DNA from: Shewanella mangrovi
Lineage (GTDB): Bacteria > Pseudomonadota > Gammaproteobacteria > Enterobacterales > Shewanellaceae
Assembly (NCBI RefSeq): GCF_000753795.1
Contig: NZ_JPEO01000002.1
Location: 248,001-312,000 of the forward strand
Length of the DNA: 64,000 nucleotides
Reading direction: 5' to 3'
The translations under genes were made by a program, and so were the position numbers. The notes under the pieces were generated by a model, which worked only from the letters and a program-made list of their open reading frames with translations, searched no databases and was not told the DNA's origin. Shown here piece by piece: positions 47,940 through 57,350 of the stretch. Numbering within the stretch: the stretch's first letter is position 1; every line of letters starts with the position of its first letter.

Positions 47940-50096
47940 CTATATCTGAGACATTTTCTGATAATGCTCAGGATAACCCGTGATTTCGAATAGCAACCTT
48001 AAACCGTCTCTAAACGCCCCATAGTCAAATTCTTTGAAATCGATAATGTTTTGTCCAAGTGAATGAGATTCACGATTTATGTACCGTATGAAAGCTTGAT
48101 ACTTCACTTCTTGAAGCTCTTGTTTTTGCATTACGTTACTCAAATCTGATTTCTGCACAAAGTTGAAGAAGTATTCAACTACGTTTCTCATACAATTTGC
48201 AATCAAAGCAGCAGGTTGATCTTCGTCATTAATCACTGACCAGTATGATTGATAGTCATTCTGTACTTCTTCATACTTCATCGTTTCAATCGTTGTACCG
48301 TTCGTATTTTTAGATAGTCGATACAAAGATTGATTTTCTTTTCTTCGTTTGTGATTTGAATCAACAAGCTCATAAAAGAAGTACAAGCTATGCGTAAGCA
48401 CAAAAACTTGCTCCACTCCATCACCATTGAAGAAATCGTTCTTTATTAGCTGCCCGATATTGTAAACATAGATATGAGACAAACTTGAAACTGGGTCGTC
48501 AATTACCGCAATTTTTTTAATATGAGCCTCATCAGCAGTTTGTTTACCTTTAAACAATTCTCGGAAGTACAAAAAGCTAATAATCATCTTTTCGCCCTCC
48601 GATAACGATAAGAAGATCGGTCCCTCTGTTCCTGTTCTTACAAGGCGATATAGGTCTTCCTCGTGCTTCTCAATATGAAAATCTGTAATTCCAAGATCAA
48701 CAAGGCCTTTATTGATATTTTCAATCGAATCATCAATATTAACTGTTTGCTTTTGTTGCTCGGTTCGCTCAACTTCTAGTTGAGCTATCTCAGTGTCGAC
48801 ATCTTCCTTATCCGCTTTCAACTTGATTATTTTGTCATCACTATTTTTTTTACTTGATTCATATCCGTTGATGGTCTGATCGTATTCCCATCGAACAATT
48901 TTCCAAAACTCGTCTTTAATAAGTTTCAATTCTTGCGTTGAATTAGTAATTTTCTGATTGTGAATACCAATGCTGGCATTAATTACATCTACATAATTAT
49001 TAAAGGACGCAACGTGCTCGCTAAGGCCTGTCAACTCAACTTTCAGGCTCGGCGTTTGCTCCTTTTGCTGAATGTTTAGTAAATTGGACTTCAGAGTTTC
49101 GACAATGGATGCATAACATTCTGTCATTTCAGCAAGGAAATCGACAGAAAAAGGCGATTTTTTATAGATATCTAACTCAGTCAGAGATTCAACTATCTCT
49201 TGGTATTTATTAAGTATTTTTCCGATATTATGCTTACTTTCTTCATAAGTCTCATCAAAGTAGCCTTTGATTTGTGCGATTAAGTCAGGCGTAATCGTTT
49301 TCGATTGACAGAACGGACAAGTCTCATCTTCAATATCACCAAGGTACTGCAAACCATCACTAACCCAATCAGAATTTTTCAACTGATTAATCAGTTTTGC
49401 GATTGGACTATCTTCATTACCAATCACTATTTCTTTGAGTAGTTCTAATTCCTCTGGCAAAAGCTCTGACAATGAAATCTTAGGCAATACCGTGTAAGTA
49501 GTGGCTTTGTCACCATCAATCGCTGCAACTTCCTCTTTAAGCTGTTCAATCGTTTTAGTTGGTTTAGCACTTGGCAAAGGGACAGAAACAAGATGGTTGA
49601 ACAAAACTTTTTTGTCCCCCATTAACCGATCAAGGCAAAACTTCAGAACACGATCACCTCCAGAGTAATTAGTCTTTATTTCCCAGACTTTTTTTTCTGC
49701 CATATCTGTCGCTGTCTTTATAGTCTCACTTTCTTTGTCAATGTCTGCTTGGAAGCCCTTGCTCTTTTCAGTCAGTTGATCGATAGCTTTCCCAAGCTGC
49801 TCTACCCTTTCCTTAGCTTCCTTGTTCTCTTTGGAGAGGCTAAAAATACCGTTAATTGAGTCTTTAGAGTAAAAATTATCTTGGATAAACTTCTGATTAT
49901 AAACAATAACCTTACAGCCATCGGCTATGTGAGAGCAGTTTTGATATTTAGGGTCATCCGGCGTATATAAGTAGTTTGAGAACGTACTTTTACCAGTGCC
50001 ATTTAAACCATAAATGATGTTTACTTTTTTATCTGTGTTGAGAGTTGTTCTTTTTCGATAACTTGCTACATCACTGAGGTTTATTTGTGTAATCAT
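47940..50096 (-). CDS. RloC/PrrC-like AAA ATPase, predicted anticodon nuclease
   Basis: A 718-aa protein of the AAA_13 (PrrC/RloC) ABC-type ATPase group. Walker A GLNGTGKS (30-37), ABC signature LSLSEGEK (497-504), Walker B IAVIDDP (529-535) and H-loop THS (568-570) are intact. Between the halves is a long charged coiled-coil-like region (about 80-460) carrying Cys260-Pro-Phe-Cys263, like the zinc hook of RloC and Rad50. The C-terminal part has Arg637-x3-Glu641 and His678, resembling the R320/E324/H356 triad of the PrrC tRNA-Lys nuclease. Such proteins cut tRNA anticodons on phage attack or DNA breaks. No hsd genes are adjacent. It is clearly more A+T-rich than its neighbours (17 of 60 G+C at 48901-48960), suggesting transfer. 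Confidence 0.8.
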   Translation of the reverse strand: MITQINLSDVASYRKRTTLNTDKKVNIIYGLNGTGKSTFSNYLYTPDDPKYQNCSHIADGCKVIVYNQKFIQDNFYSKDSINGIFSLSKENKEAKERVEQLGKAIDQLTEKSKGFQADIDKESETIKTATDMAEKKVWEIKTNYSGGDRVLKFCLDRLMGDKKVLFNHLVSVPLPSAKPTKTIEQLKEEVAAIDGDKATTYTVLPKISLSELLPEELELLKEIVIGNEDSPIAKLINQLKNSDWVSDGLQYLGDIEDETCPFCQSKTITPDLIAQIKGYFDETYEESKHNIGKILNKYQEIVESLTELDIYKKSPFSVDFLAEMTECYASIVETLKSNLLNIQQKEQTPSLKVELTGLSEHVASFNNYVDVINASIGIHNQKITNSTQELKLIKDEFWKIVRWEYDQTINGYESSKKNSDDKIIKLKADKEDVDTEIAQLEVERTEQQKQTVNIDDSIENINKGLVDLGITDFHIEKHEEDLYRLVRTGTEGPIFLSLSEGEKMIISFLYFRELFKGKQTADEAHIKKIAVIDDPVSSLSHIYVYNIGQLIKNDFFNGDGVEQVFVLTHSLYFFYELVDSNHKRRKENQSLYRLSKNTNGTTIETMKYEEVQNDYQSYWSVINDEDQPAALIANCMRNVVEYFFNFVQKSDLSNVMQKQELQEVKYQAFIRYINRESHSLGQNIIDFKEFDYGAFRDGLRLLFEITGYPEHYQKMSQI

Positions 50097-50527
50097 ATTC
50101 TGCCTATACCAACTGGAAATTGAACTTATTAGTTCTGCTGAATTGAAACAGCCATCGAAATGCCAGTAATAGCATATTCACTTTTAGAATGAGAAAAAGT
50201 ATGTCAAATCACGGCTTGGCAATACAGTAAATTAATTAGGTGTAACTTAAAAAAGGGCAAAAAGCGCTTATCTGACTTAGCTCCATCAAACACATATCTG
50301 ACAGGATAACACCGAGAATTCCCAGCACATGCGGACTTGTGGCCGTCGCCAGCATGGATGCTGGCGTCGAGATTACAGGGACGTACTTGCATCGTGCCAC
50401 ATGGCTGCATGTGCATCGCCCAGCGCAGGTGATTAACTACATCAAATTATTCAAACAACGTGTTAGCAAACATAAATAATCCCAACGTTCAGCCAACACC
50501 ACCAACCCACAAATCAAATAACCCCTG
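50097..50527. other. Intergenic region with palindromic segment
   Basis: 431 bases between the AAA ATPase start and the yoaA stop. The half nearer the ATPase is A+T-rich and probably carries its promoter. The half nearer yoaA holds the palindromes listed separately. No credible gene or RNA. Confidence 0.45.
50347..50413. repeat. Palindromic G+C-rich segment (candidate dispersed repeat)
   Basis: CGCCAGCAT-gg-ATGCTGGCG (50347-50366) and CACATG-gctg-CATGTG (50398-50413) are two perfect stem-loops within 67 bases. Base composition contrasts with the A+T-rich flank toward the ATPase. Likely a REP-like or mobile-element remnant; copy number in the genome is unknown to me. Confidence 0.5.
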
Positions 50528-52468
50528 TTATTTGATTTGCTCCAAAAAGCGTACAACGTACGCCATATCCCGTGTCCTCGCCATTGGTGGCAGTGAGTTT
50601 AGAAACGCTGCGCCGTAGTCACGGTTGACGATGCGGTTGTCGCACAGGATTAACACGCCTGCGTCTTGTTCGTCACGAATAAGACGTCCAAAGCCTTGTT
50701 TGAGGGCGATGACCGCTTGTGGCAGGGAAATATCACGGAAGGGATCGCCTCCGCGTTGGCTGAGTGCATTGGCGCGGGCGCGATAGAGATTATCGTCGGG
50801 GGAGACAAACGGCAGCTTGTCGATGATGACGCAAGATAACAGCTTGCCACGCACGTCGACGCCTTCCCAAAAACTGCCAGTGCCGAGCAGGACGGCGTTG
50901 CCAAGTTGGCGGAATTTTTTCAGCAGGCTTTGTTTACTGGCAGTGCCCTGCACTAACAACGGATAGTGACAGCGTCCTTGTAACGCTAACGCGGTTTTCT
51001 CCAGCATGCGATGGCTGGTAAACAGAATAAAAGTGCGACCTTTGGCAGCGCTGATGGCTTGCTGGCAGATATCTAACCAACGGTTAAATTGATAATCACT
51101 GTTGCTGCGCACGTCGCCCAATTGCCGCGGTACACAAAACAGCGCGTTTTGTTGGTAGTTGAACGGGCTGTCGAGGATCAGTTCATCGCAATCCTTTAAG
51201 CCCAAGCCTTTACTGAAATGCCCGAGCGAGCGATTGACCTGCAAGGTGGCCGAAGTAAACACCCATTTTTTGTCGTCGCTAAACAGCTGTTGGCACTCTT
51301 TAGTCACGTCAATCGGAGCCATGCGCAGCAGCGGCAAATCTTTACTCGGCTCTACCGTATAGGCCGCTTGCGGATTATCACAGGCGAGAAACTGAGTAAA
51401 TTTGGCAGTCAGTTCCTGCCACTTTTCAAAGTAGTCGTCGAGTTCATCATGGCGGCCGATATTCCCCAATAACACGCGCTCAAGGGTTTGAAACTCATCC
51501 AGCAATTGCCAACTTTGGCTGGCCAGCGCTTTATCCGCCAATACTTGTCGCCAGTCGAGCAGATCGCGATTCATCACCCCTTGGCTCCAATCGCGCAAAC
51601 GGCTCATTAAGCGCCGAATAAGATCGCCAAGTTGCGGGGTATCGCGAAATTCGGCTTCATAGAGCTTTTCCATTCGCTCCAACAAGCGGTACAGGCTGTT
51701 CAGCGACAACTGTTGACCAAAATAACTGACGGCGATATCCGGCAGTTGGTGCGCCTCATCAAAGACTAGCGCGTCAGCGTCGGGCAGCAGTTCTGCAAAG
51801 CCGGTGTCTTTTAATACCCAGTCAGCAAAAAATAGGTGGTGGTTGACCACAATCAGTTTGGCATCTAAGGCTTTAATGCGCGCTTTGCGAGTAAAGCACG
51901 CGTCGTAATGGGCGCAACGTTTGCCGGTGCAGCTTTCTTTGGTGGAGGCGACTAGCGGCAAGGCGTAGGATTGCTCGGAGACGCTGGCAATGGTGCCTAA
52001 ATCCCCATCATGGCTAGAGGCGGACCATAGCTGGATACGCAGTAAGTCATCCAAAACCCGCTCATCGAGCGATTGCGCACCATTAAGTTGCTGCTCCAGT
52101 CGTAGCTGGCACAGATAGTTATTACGGCCCTTAAGCAGTGCCACTTTGGGGGCGATTTGCAGTAATTCCAGTAGCGCGGGAATGTCTTTATAAAACAGCT
52201 GTTCTTGCAGGTTTTTACTGCCGGTGGAGATAATTACTTGTTGCCCTGATAGCAGCGCAGGCACCAGATACGCAAAGGTTTTACCTACCCCGGTTCCTGC
52301 TTCTAACACCAAAGGGGCGCTAGTTTGTCGCTTAGCGAATAACTCAGCAACGGCGTTGGCCATCGTCACTTGCTCGTTGCGGATCTTGTAGCCACGCACG
52401 CCGCGAGAAAGCGGCCCTTCTGCGGTAAAAATACGCGCGACTTCTTGCTGTAAGCGACTGATAAACAA
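50528..52468 (-). CDS. yoaA: ATP-dependent DNA helicase YoaA (DinG/XPD family)
   Basis: A 646-aa superfamily 2 helicase related to XPD and DinG. Walker A is EAGTGVGKT, the DEAH box is VFDEAHQL, and helicase motif VI is GFGRLIRDEQDAGVLILCD. Four cysteines of the iron-sulfur domain lie between motifs I and II (CTGKRCAHYDACF and the nearby NYLCQLRL). In E. coli YoaA acts with HolC at blocked forks. The start is TTG at 52468 directly after AGGAGAG; an internal start a few codons later cannot be excluded. Divergent from the his operon. Confidence 0.93.
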   Translation of the reverse strand: MFISRLQQEVARIFTAEGPLSRGVRGYKIRNEQVTMANAVAELFAKRQTSAPLVLEAGTGVGKTFAYLVPALLSGQQVIISTGSKNLQEQLFYKDIPALLELLQIAPKVALLKGRNNYLCQLRLEQQLNGAQSLDERVLDDLLRIQLWSASSHDGDLGTIASVSEQSYALPLVASTKESCTGKRCAHYDACFTRKARIKALDAKLIVVNHHLFFADWVLKDTGFAELLPDADALVFDEAHQLPDIAVSYFGQQLSLNSLYRLLERMEKLYEAEFRDTPQLGDLIRRLMSRLRDWSQGVMNRDLLDWRQVLADKALASQSWQLLDEFQTLERVLLGNIGRHDELDDYFEKWQELTAKFTQFLACDNPQAAYTVEPSKDLPLLRMAPIDVTKECQQLFSDDKKWVFTSATLQVNRSLGHFSKGLGLKDCDELILDSPFNYQQNALFCVPRQLGDVRSNSDYQFNRWLDICQQAISAAKGRTFILFTSHRMLEKTALALQGRCHYPLLVQGTASKQSLLKKFRQLGNAVLLGTGSFWEGVDVRGKLLSCVIIDKLPFVSPDDNLYRARANALSQRGGDPFRDISLPQAVIALKQGFGRLIRDEQDAGVLILCDNRIVNRDYGAAFLNSLPPMARTRDMAYVVRFLEQIK

Positions 52469-52614
52469 CTCTCCTAAACCGACAAATAGTGAGGCGTGGA
52501 CGGAATTATCGCTTTTTATAGAACGACCACAAGCGATAATCCTTAATCAGATGGCCTGTTTATTGCGAAAAATTCTTTCCCAAGCACAAAACCTTAAAAA
52601 ACTATTATTTGGGG

Positions 52615-52643
52615 TTGCAAATTAAAAATGAACGGATTACTTT
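52615..52643 (+). promoter_or_regulatory. Candidate sigma-70 promoter of the his operon
   Basis: TTGCAA (52615-52620) and TACTTT (52638-52643) are spaced by 17 bases, some 90 bases ahead of the leader peptide. Reasonable but not unique in an A+T-rich stretch. Confidence 0.4.
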
Positions 52644-52731
52644 ATCCCCACGCTGTTGAGGCAAGTGGCCCAACACCAACAAATTTTAACTCTGGTGACA
52701 ACACGAGAGTTGGTAAACAGGATTTAATTTC

Positions 52732-52782
52732 ATGACTCAGTTCCAGTTCGGCAACCACCATCACCACCATCATAAGCGGTAG
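52732..52782 (+). CDS. hisL: Histidine operon leader peptide
   Basis: A 16-codon frame encoding MTQFQFGNHHHHHHKR, with six consecutive histidine codons just before its end, the classic sensor of His-tRNA shortage. ACAGGAT precedes the ATG. It is followed at once by the attenuator hairpins and then hisG. E. coli hisL has seven His in 16 codons with the same opening pattern (MTRVQFK). Confidence 0.95.
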   Translation: MTQFQFGNHHHHHHKR

Positions 52783-52872
52783 CCTTCGGAGCTGACTGCC
52801 GAAGGTGCATTCCTTCTGGCGGTTGATTCAAGATCACATATAACCCTCGGAAGGAATTCCGGGGGTTTTTTG
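52783..52872 (+). promoter_or_regulatory. his attenuator: alternative hairpins and terminator
   Basis: CCTTCGG (52783-52789) pairs with CCGAAGG (52799-52805), which can instead pair with CCTTCTGG (52812-52819), giving the pause and antiterminator forms. The terminator stem is AACCCTCGGAA with TTCCGGGGGTT around loop GGAA (52842-52867, one T-G pair) followed by a T-run to 52872. When ribosomes stall on the six His codons the antiterminator should form and hisG is transcribed. Confidence 0.88.
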
Positions 52873-52917
52873 TTATCTGGACTAAATTTTACGAATCAAC
52901 AATCAGGGAATAGCACA

Positions 52918-53817
52918 ATGACTACATCAAAACGCATCAGAATCGCCATCCAGAAATCAGGGCGTTTGTCGAAAGAATCACAGCAGTTGCTGAAACTGTG
53001 TGGTGTTAAATTTAACGTGAATGAACAACGTCTTATCGCCCACGCTGACAACATGCCACTGGATCTGCTCCGCGTACGTGATGATGATATTCCTGGCTTG
53101 GTAATGGATGGCGTGGTGGACCTCGGCATTGTCGGTGAAAACGTGCTGGAAGAGGAACAGCTGGAACGTGAAGCGCTAGGCAAGAATGCCGAAGTGAACA
53201 AGCTGCGCCAATTGGATTTCGGTGCTTGCCGTTTGTCGCTGGCGGTACCAAACGAAGTGGAATATGACGGTCCACAAAGCCTGCAAGGCATGCGTTTGGC
53301 TACCAGCTACCCTAACCTGCTGCGCCGTTACATGAATCAGCAAGGAATCGCGTATCGCGATTGTATGTTGAAAGGCTCAGTAGAAGTGGCACCGCGTGCA
53401 GGTCTGGCTGATGGTATCTGTGACTTGGTATCGACCGGTGCTACCCTTGAGGCCAACGGCCTGTATGAAACCGATGTTATCTTCCGTTCTATGGCCTGTT
53501 TAATCCAATCCAACCAAGTCCAAGATGCTGCTCAGCAAGCCCTGATTAACAAGCTAATGAGTCGTATCAATGGCGTTATTCGTGCCCGCGAAAGCAAGTA
53601 CATTTTGCTGCACGCACCAACCGATAAGCTGGAACGCATTGTGTCTCTGCTGCCAGGTGCGGAAAATCCAACCGTATTACCACTGAATGACGACACTAAC
53701 CGCGTTGCCATCCACGCGGTAAGCAGTGAAGATCTGTTCTGGGACACCATGGAAGAGTTAGAAGCACTGGGTGCGACTTCTATTCTGGTGATGCCAATTG
53801 AAAAAATGATGGGGTAA
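52918..53817 (+). CDS. hisG: ATP phosphoribosyltransferase (long form)
   Basis: A 299-aa hexameric long-form HisG (E. coli 299 aa), catalysing the first committed step of histidine synthesis and inhibited by histidine through its C-terminal ACT-like domain (about 225-299). The PRPP-binding loop is [14 protein letters not shown]. The ATG at 52918 begins [18 protein letters not shown], matching the E. coli start; an upstream in-frame ATG falls inside the attenuator and is rejected. Confidence 0.97.
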   Translation: MTTSKRIRIAIQKSGRLSKESQQLLKLCGVKFNVNEQRLIAHADNMPLDLLRVRDDDIPGLVMDGVVDLGIVGENVLEEEQLEREALGKNAEVNKLRQLDFGACRLSLAVPNEVEYDGPQSLQGMRLATSYPNLLRRYMNQQGIAYRDCMLKGSVEVAPRAGLADGICDLVSTGATLEANGLYETDVIFRSMACLIQSNQVQDAAQQALINKLMSRINGVIRARESKYILLHAPTDKLERIVSLLPGAENPTVLPLNDDTNRVAIHAVSSEDLFWDTMEELEALGATSILVMPIEKMMG

Positions 53818-53822
53818 TCGTG

Positions 53823-55127
53823 ATGGAATTGCTCAACTGGAATCAACTGGATGGTGCGGCGCAAAAAGCCGCGCTAACCCGCTCACCGCTGGTGGGGGAC
53901 CAACAATTAGAAGTCACTGTCAGCGAGATTATCGACACAGTGATTGCTAACGGTGACAGTGCGCTGCGCGATTACGCCGCTAAATTTGATAAAGCGCAGA
54001 TCGACAAAATCAAACTGTCTGCCGCTGAGATTGATGATGCTTGTGCACGGGTAAACGATGAGCTGAAAGCGGCGATTCAACAAGCGATGCAAAACATTAC
54101 CGCCTTCCACGAAGCGCAAAAACCAACGCCAATTGCGCTGGATACCCAACCCGGTATTCGCTGCGAACTGCGCAGTGAAGCCATTGAAGCCGTCGGTCTG
54201 TATATTCCTGGCGGCAGTGCGCCACTGATCTCCACCGTGATGATGTTGGCACTGCCAGCAAAAATCGCGGGTTGTGAGCGCCGCGTGTTAATAAGCCCAC
54301 CGCCGATTGATGATGCCATTGTTTACGCTGCGGTTGAGTGTGGTGTGAATGAAATCTATCAGGCCGGTGGCGCGCAAGCCGTCGCTGCCCTCGCCTTTGG
54401 TACTGAAACCATTAAACCAGTCGACAAAATTTTTGGGCCGGGTAACCGCTTTGTGACCGAAGCTAAGCGTCAGGTCTCACAAGACTCACGCGCATGCGTC
54501 AGCATTGATATGCCTGCAGGCCCATCAGAAGTGTTGGTGATTGCCGATAAAGATGCATCACCTGCCTTTATTGCCGCTGATCTGTTATCACAAGCCGAAC
54601 ACGGCCCTGACTCACAAGTGATGCTGGTTAGTGACAGCGAAACACTAGCCGCACAAGTAGAAGTGGAACTCGATAAGCAATTGGCGCAACTGCCACGGGC
54701 TGAGATTGCCACCCAAGCGCTTTCTTGTAGCCGTACACTGCTGGTAGATGATATGCGCCAAGCCGCTGCCGTATCAAACCTCTATGGTCCAGAGCACTTG
54801 ATCATTCAAACTGCTGAACCGCGTGAAGTCCTGAAATATGTGCGTGCTGCAGGCTCGGTATTTCTTGGCCGCTTTACTCCTGAGTCAGTCGGTGACTACG
54901 CCAGTGGCACTAACCACGTATTGCCCACCTATGGCTACAGCCGCACCGTTTCAAGCCTGAGCTTAGCTGATTTCTCGCGCCGCTTTACCGTGCAGGAATT
55001 GTCAGCCACAGGTTTACAAAATCTTGGCCAAGCGGTGATGATACTGGCGGCAGCCGAGCAATTAGATGCCCACAAGAACGCCGTCGCGCTGCGCTTGCAA
55101 GCGATTGCCGCTGAAACAGCACAATAA
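53823..55127 (+). CDS. hisD: Histidinol dehydrogenase
   Basis: A 434-aa zinc enzyme, oxidising histidinol to histidine in two NAD-linked steps. The signature from GPGNRFVTEAKRQVS to DMPAGPSEVLVIAD is intact, with catalytic Glu/His in GPEHL and the zinc ligands in LSQAEHGPDSQ and the SGTNHVLPT block. The ATG at 53823 is used, 5 bases after the hisG stop with GGGGTAATC ahead; a GTG one codon earlier is also possible. Confidence 0.97.
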   Translation: MELLNWNQLDGAAQKAALTRSPLVGDQQLEVTVSEIIDTVIANGDSALRDYAAKFDKAQIDKIKLSAAEIDDACARVNDELKAAIQQAMQNITAFHEAQKPTPIALDTQPGIRCELRSEAIEAVGLYIPGGSAPLISTVMMLALPAKIAGCERRVLISPPPIDDAIVYAAVECGVNEIYQAGGAQAVAALAFGTETIKPVDKIFGPGNRFVTEAKRQVSQDSRACVSIDMPAGPSEVLVIADKDASPAFIAADLLSQAEHGPDSQVMLVSDSETLAAQVEVELDKQLAQLPRAEIATQALSCSRTLLVDDMRQAAAVSNLYGPEHLIIQTAEPREVLKYVRAAGSVFLGRFTPESVGDYASGTNHVLPTYGYSRTVSSLSLADFSRRFTVQELSATGLQNLGQAVMILAAAEQLDAHKNAVALRLQAIAAETAQ

Positions 55128-55141
55128 GCGGAGCAAGGAAC

Positions 55142-56200
55142 ATGAGCAACGCAACAAGTTTAAATTTGGCTGAACGTCTGGCACGACCAGAGCTGTTAGA
55201 ACTTGAACCCTACCAAAGCGCGCGTCGCATTGGTGGCCGCGGCGATATCTGGATCAACGCCAATGAAAGCCCGTTTAACCGTACCGAGTTAGCGCGTTTA
55301 AATCGCTACCCAGAATGCCAACCGCCTGAATTAATTGAGGCCTACAGCAAGTACAGCAAAGTACCTGCGGCCAATATCGTGTGTGGTCGCGGCGCTGATG
55401 AAGCGATTGAACTGCTGATCCGCGCCTTTTGTATTCCCGGCCGCGATAGCATCGCCATTTTTGGTCCGACTTACGGCATGTATGGCATCAGTGCCAAAAC
55501 CTTTAATGTTGGCGTCAATGCACTGAGTCTGACCGAAGACTATGCGTTGCCAGATGATATTGACGGCGTCAAGGGCTGTAAGTTGGTGTTTATCTGTAAC
55601 CCCAATAACCCTACCGGCACGGTTATCAGCGTTGAGAAGATTGAAGCGGTAGTGAAGCAACTGCCCGAACAACTGGTGGTCGTAGACGAAGCCTATATCG
55701 AATTCTGTCCAGAAAATAGCGTCGCCAAGCTGCTGGAAAGCTATCCGAACCTAGTGATCCTGCGCACCCTGTCTAAAGCCTTTGCTCTTGCGGGCGCACG
55801 CTGCGGCTTTTTGATGGCCAGCACTGAGGTTATCAGCATTATCATGTTGGTGATTGCACCGTACCCGGTACCGCTGCCAGTATCGACACTGGCGGTCAAT
55901 GCGCTGAGCGATGATGGCATCAGCAATATGTTGGCTGATGTGGAACTGTTAGAAGCGCAAGGCAAACGTTTAGCCGATGAATTAGCAGAGTTAGGCGCGA
56001 CCGTAGTGCCTAGCGGCGCCAACTTTGTGCTGGCTTACTTTGATGATATCGCCACCGTCAGCAGCGGTTTAAAAGAAGCGGGCATTGTCGCGCGCGCTTA
56101 TCGTGACCCGCGTTTGCTGGATGCGATTCGTTTTAGCTTTACCAACGAAGCCGAAACCGACCAGATTGTGGCAGCATTGAGAAACATCTTAGCGAAATAA
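55142..56200 (+). CDS. hisC: Histidinol-phosphate aminotransferase
   Basis: A 352-aa PLP aminotransferase (E. coli 356 aa). The PLP lysine is in TLSKAFALAG; CNPNNPTG, VVDEAYIEF and GRGADEAIELLIRAF are the other cofactor and substrate blocks. AAGGAAC precedes the ATG, 14 bases after hisD. Confidence 0.97.
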   Translation: MSNATSLNLAERLARPELLELEPYQSARRIGGRGDIWINANESPFNRTELARLNRYPECQPPELIEAYSKYSKVPAANIVCGRGADEAIELLIRAFCIPGRDSIAIFGPTYGMYGISAKTFNVGVNALSLTEDYALPDDIDGVKGCKLVFICNPNNPTGTVISVEKIEAVVKQLPEQLVVVDEAYIEFCPENSVAKLLESYPNLVILRTLSKAFALAGARCGFLMASTEVISIIMLVIAPYPVPLPVSTLAVNALSDDGISNMLADVELLEAQGKRLADELAELGATVVPSGANFVLAYFDDIATVSSGLKEAGIVARAYRDPRLLDAIRFSFTNEAETDQIVAALRNILAK

Positions 56201-56282
56201 CGATTAGCTTTAGCGATGGGAAAAGCCCATCGCCACAAGAATAACTAAGCCGCAGGCAAGCGGCCGAAAAGGTGAATACCCT

Positions 56283-57350
56283 ATGAGTCAGAAAATTCTA
56301 TTTATCGACCGTGATGGCACTTTGGTAGAAGAGCCACCTGTCGACAAACAGCTAGACCGCCTCGATAAATTGGCGTTTGAGCCGCAAGCGATTCCGACAT
56401 TGTTGAAACTGATGGCTGCGGGTTACCGCTTAGTAATGGTGTCTAACCAAGATGGTTTGGGCACAGATTCGTTCCCACAGGCTGACTTTGATGCACCTCA
56501 TAATCTGATGATGCAGATTTTTGAAAGCCAAGGTGTGAAGTTTGACGACGTGCTGATTTGCCCACACTTCCCCGGCGACAACTGCAGTTGCCGTAAGCCA
56601 AAACTGGGCTTAGTGAAAGATTATCTCACCGCAGGCAAAGTCGATTTCACAACGTCCGCCGTCATTGGCGATCGTGAAACCGATGTGCAACTCGCCGACG
56701 CTATGGGCTTGAAAAGCTTCCAATACAATCGCGACACGCTGGGCTGGGATGACATCTGCAAACAACTGCTCAATCGCGGTCGCCAAGCCGAAGTGGTACG
56801 CACCACCAAGGAAACCGACATTCGCGTCAAGGTGGATTTAGATAACGCCGCAGGCAATAGCATCAATACGGGTATCGGCTTCTTCGACCACATGCTGGAT
56901 CAAATCGCCACCCACGGTAACTTTAGCCTGAGTGTGCAAGTCAAAGGCGATCTGCACATCGACGATCACCACAGCGTGGAAGATACCGGTTTAGCCTTAG
57001 GCGATGCCCTGCGCCAAGCGTTAGGTGACAAGCGCGGTATTGGCCGTTTCGGTTTTAGCCTGCCAATGGATGAGGCTAGTGGTGAATGTTTGCTCGATCT
57101 TTCTGGTCGTCCATTTATCAAATTCACTGGTGAGTTTGAGCGCGACGCAGTGGGCGGCATGGCGACAGAGATGGTGCCGCACTTTTTCCGCTCATTCGCT
57201 GATGGCCTGCGCTGCACCTTGCACATAGGTTGCACTGGTCACAACGAACACCACAAAGTAGAAGCGCTGTTTAAAGCGCTTGGCCGAGCGCTGCGCCAAG
57301 CCATTAAAGTGGAAGGCGATGCGCTGCCCTCAAGTAAAGGAGTGCTGTAA
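56283..57350 (+). CDS. hisB: Bifunctional histidinol-phosphatase / imidazoleglycerol-phosphate dehydratase
   Basis: A 355-aa fusion. Residues 1-165 are the HAD phosphatase with [12 protein letters not shown] at the start and zinc-binding cysteines in [15 protein letters not shown]. Residues about 168-355 are the dehydratase with [18 protein letters not shown] and [17 protein letters not shown], the paired metal-binding His motifs. The fused form is typical of gammaproteobacteria. Its stop shares one base with the hisH start. Confidence 0.97.
   Translation: MSQKILFIDRDGTLVEEPPVDKQLDRLDKLAFEPQAIPTLLKLMAAGYRLVMVSNQDGLGTDSFPQADFDAPHNLMMQIFESQGVKFDDVLICPHFPGDNCSCRKPKLGLVKDYLTAGKVDFTTSAVIGDRETDVQLADAMGLKSFQYNRDTLGWDDICKQLLNRGRQAEVVRTTKETDIRVKVDLDNAAGNSINTGIGFFDHMLDQIATHGNFSLSVQVKGDLHIDDHHSVEDTGLALGDALRQALGDKRGIGRFGFSLPMDEASGECLLDLSGRPFIKFTGEFERDAVGGMATEMVPHFFRSFADGLRCTLHIGCTGHNEHHKVEALFKALGRALRQAIKVEGDALPSSKGVL

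Noticed and set aside
47940..50096. SMC/Rad50 repair ATPase or Wadjet component
   Set aside because: The CPFC hook is Rad50-like, but no SbcD/Mre11 or jet genes are adjacent and the C-terminal R-x3-E...H fits PrrC/RloC better.
52870..52917. Upstream ATG start of hisG
   Set aside because: It is inside the attenuator T-run and lacks a ribosome site; ATG at 52918 matches the family start.
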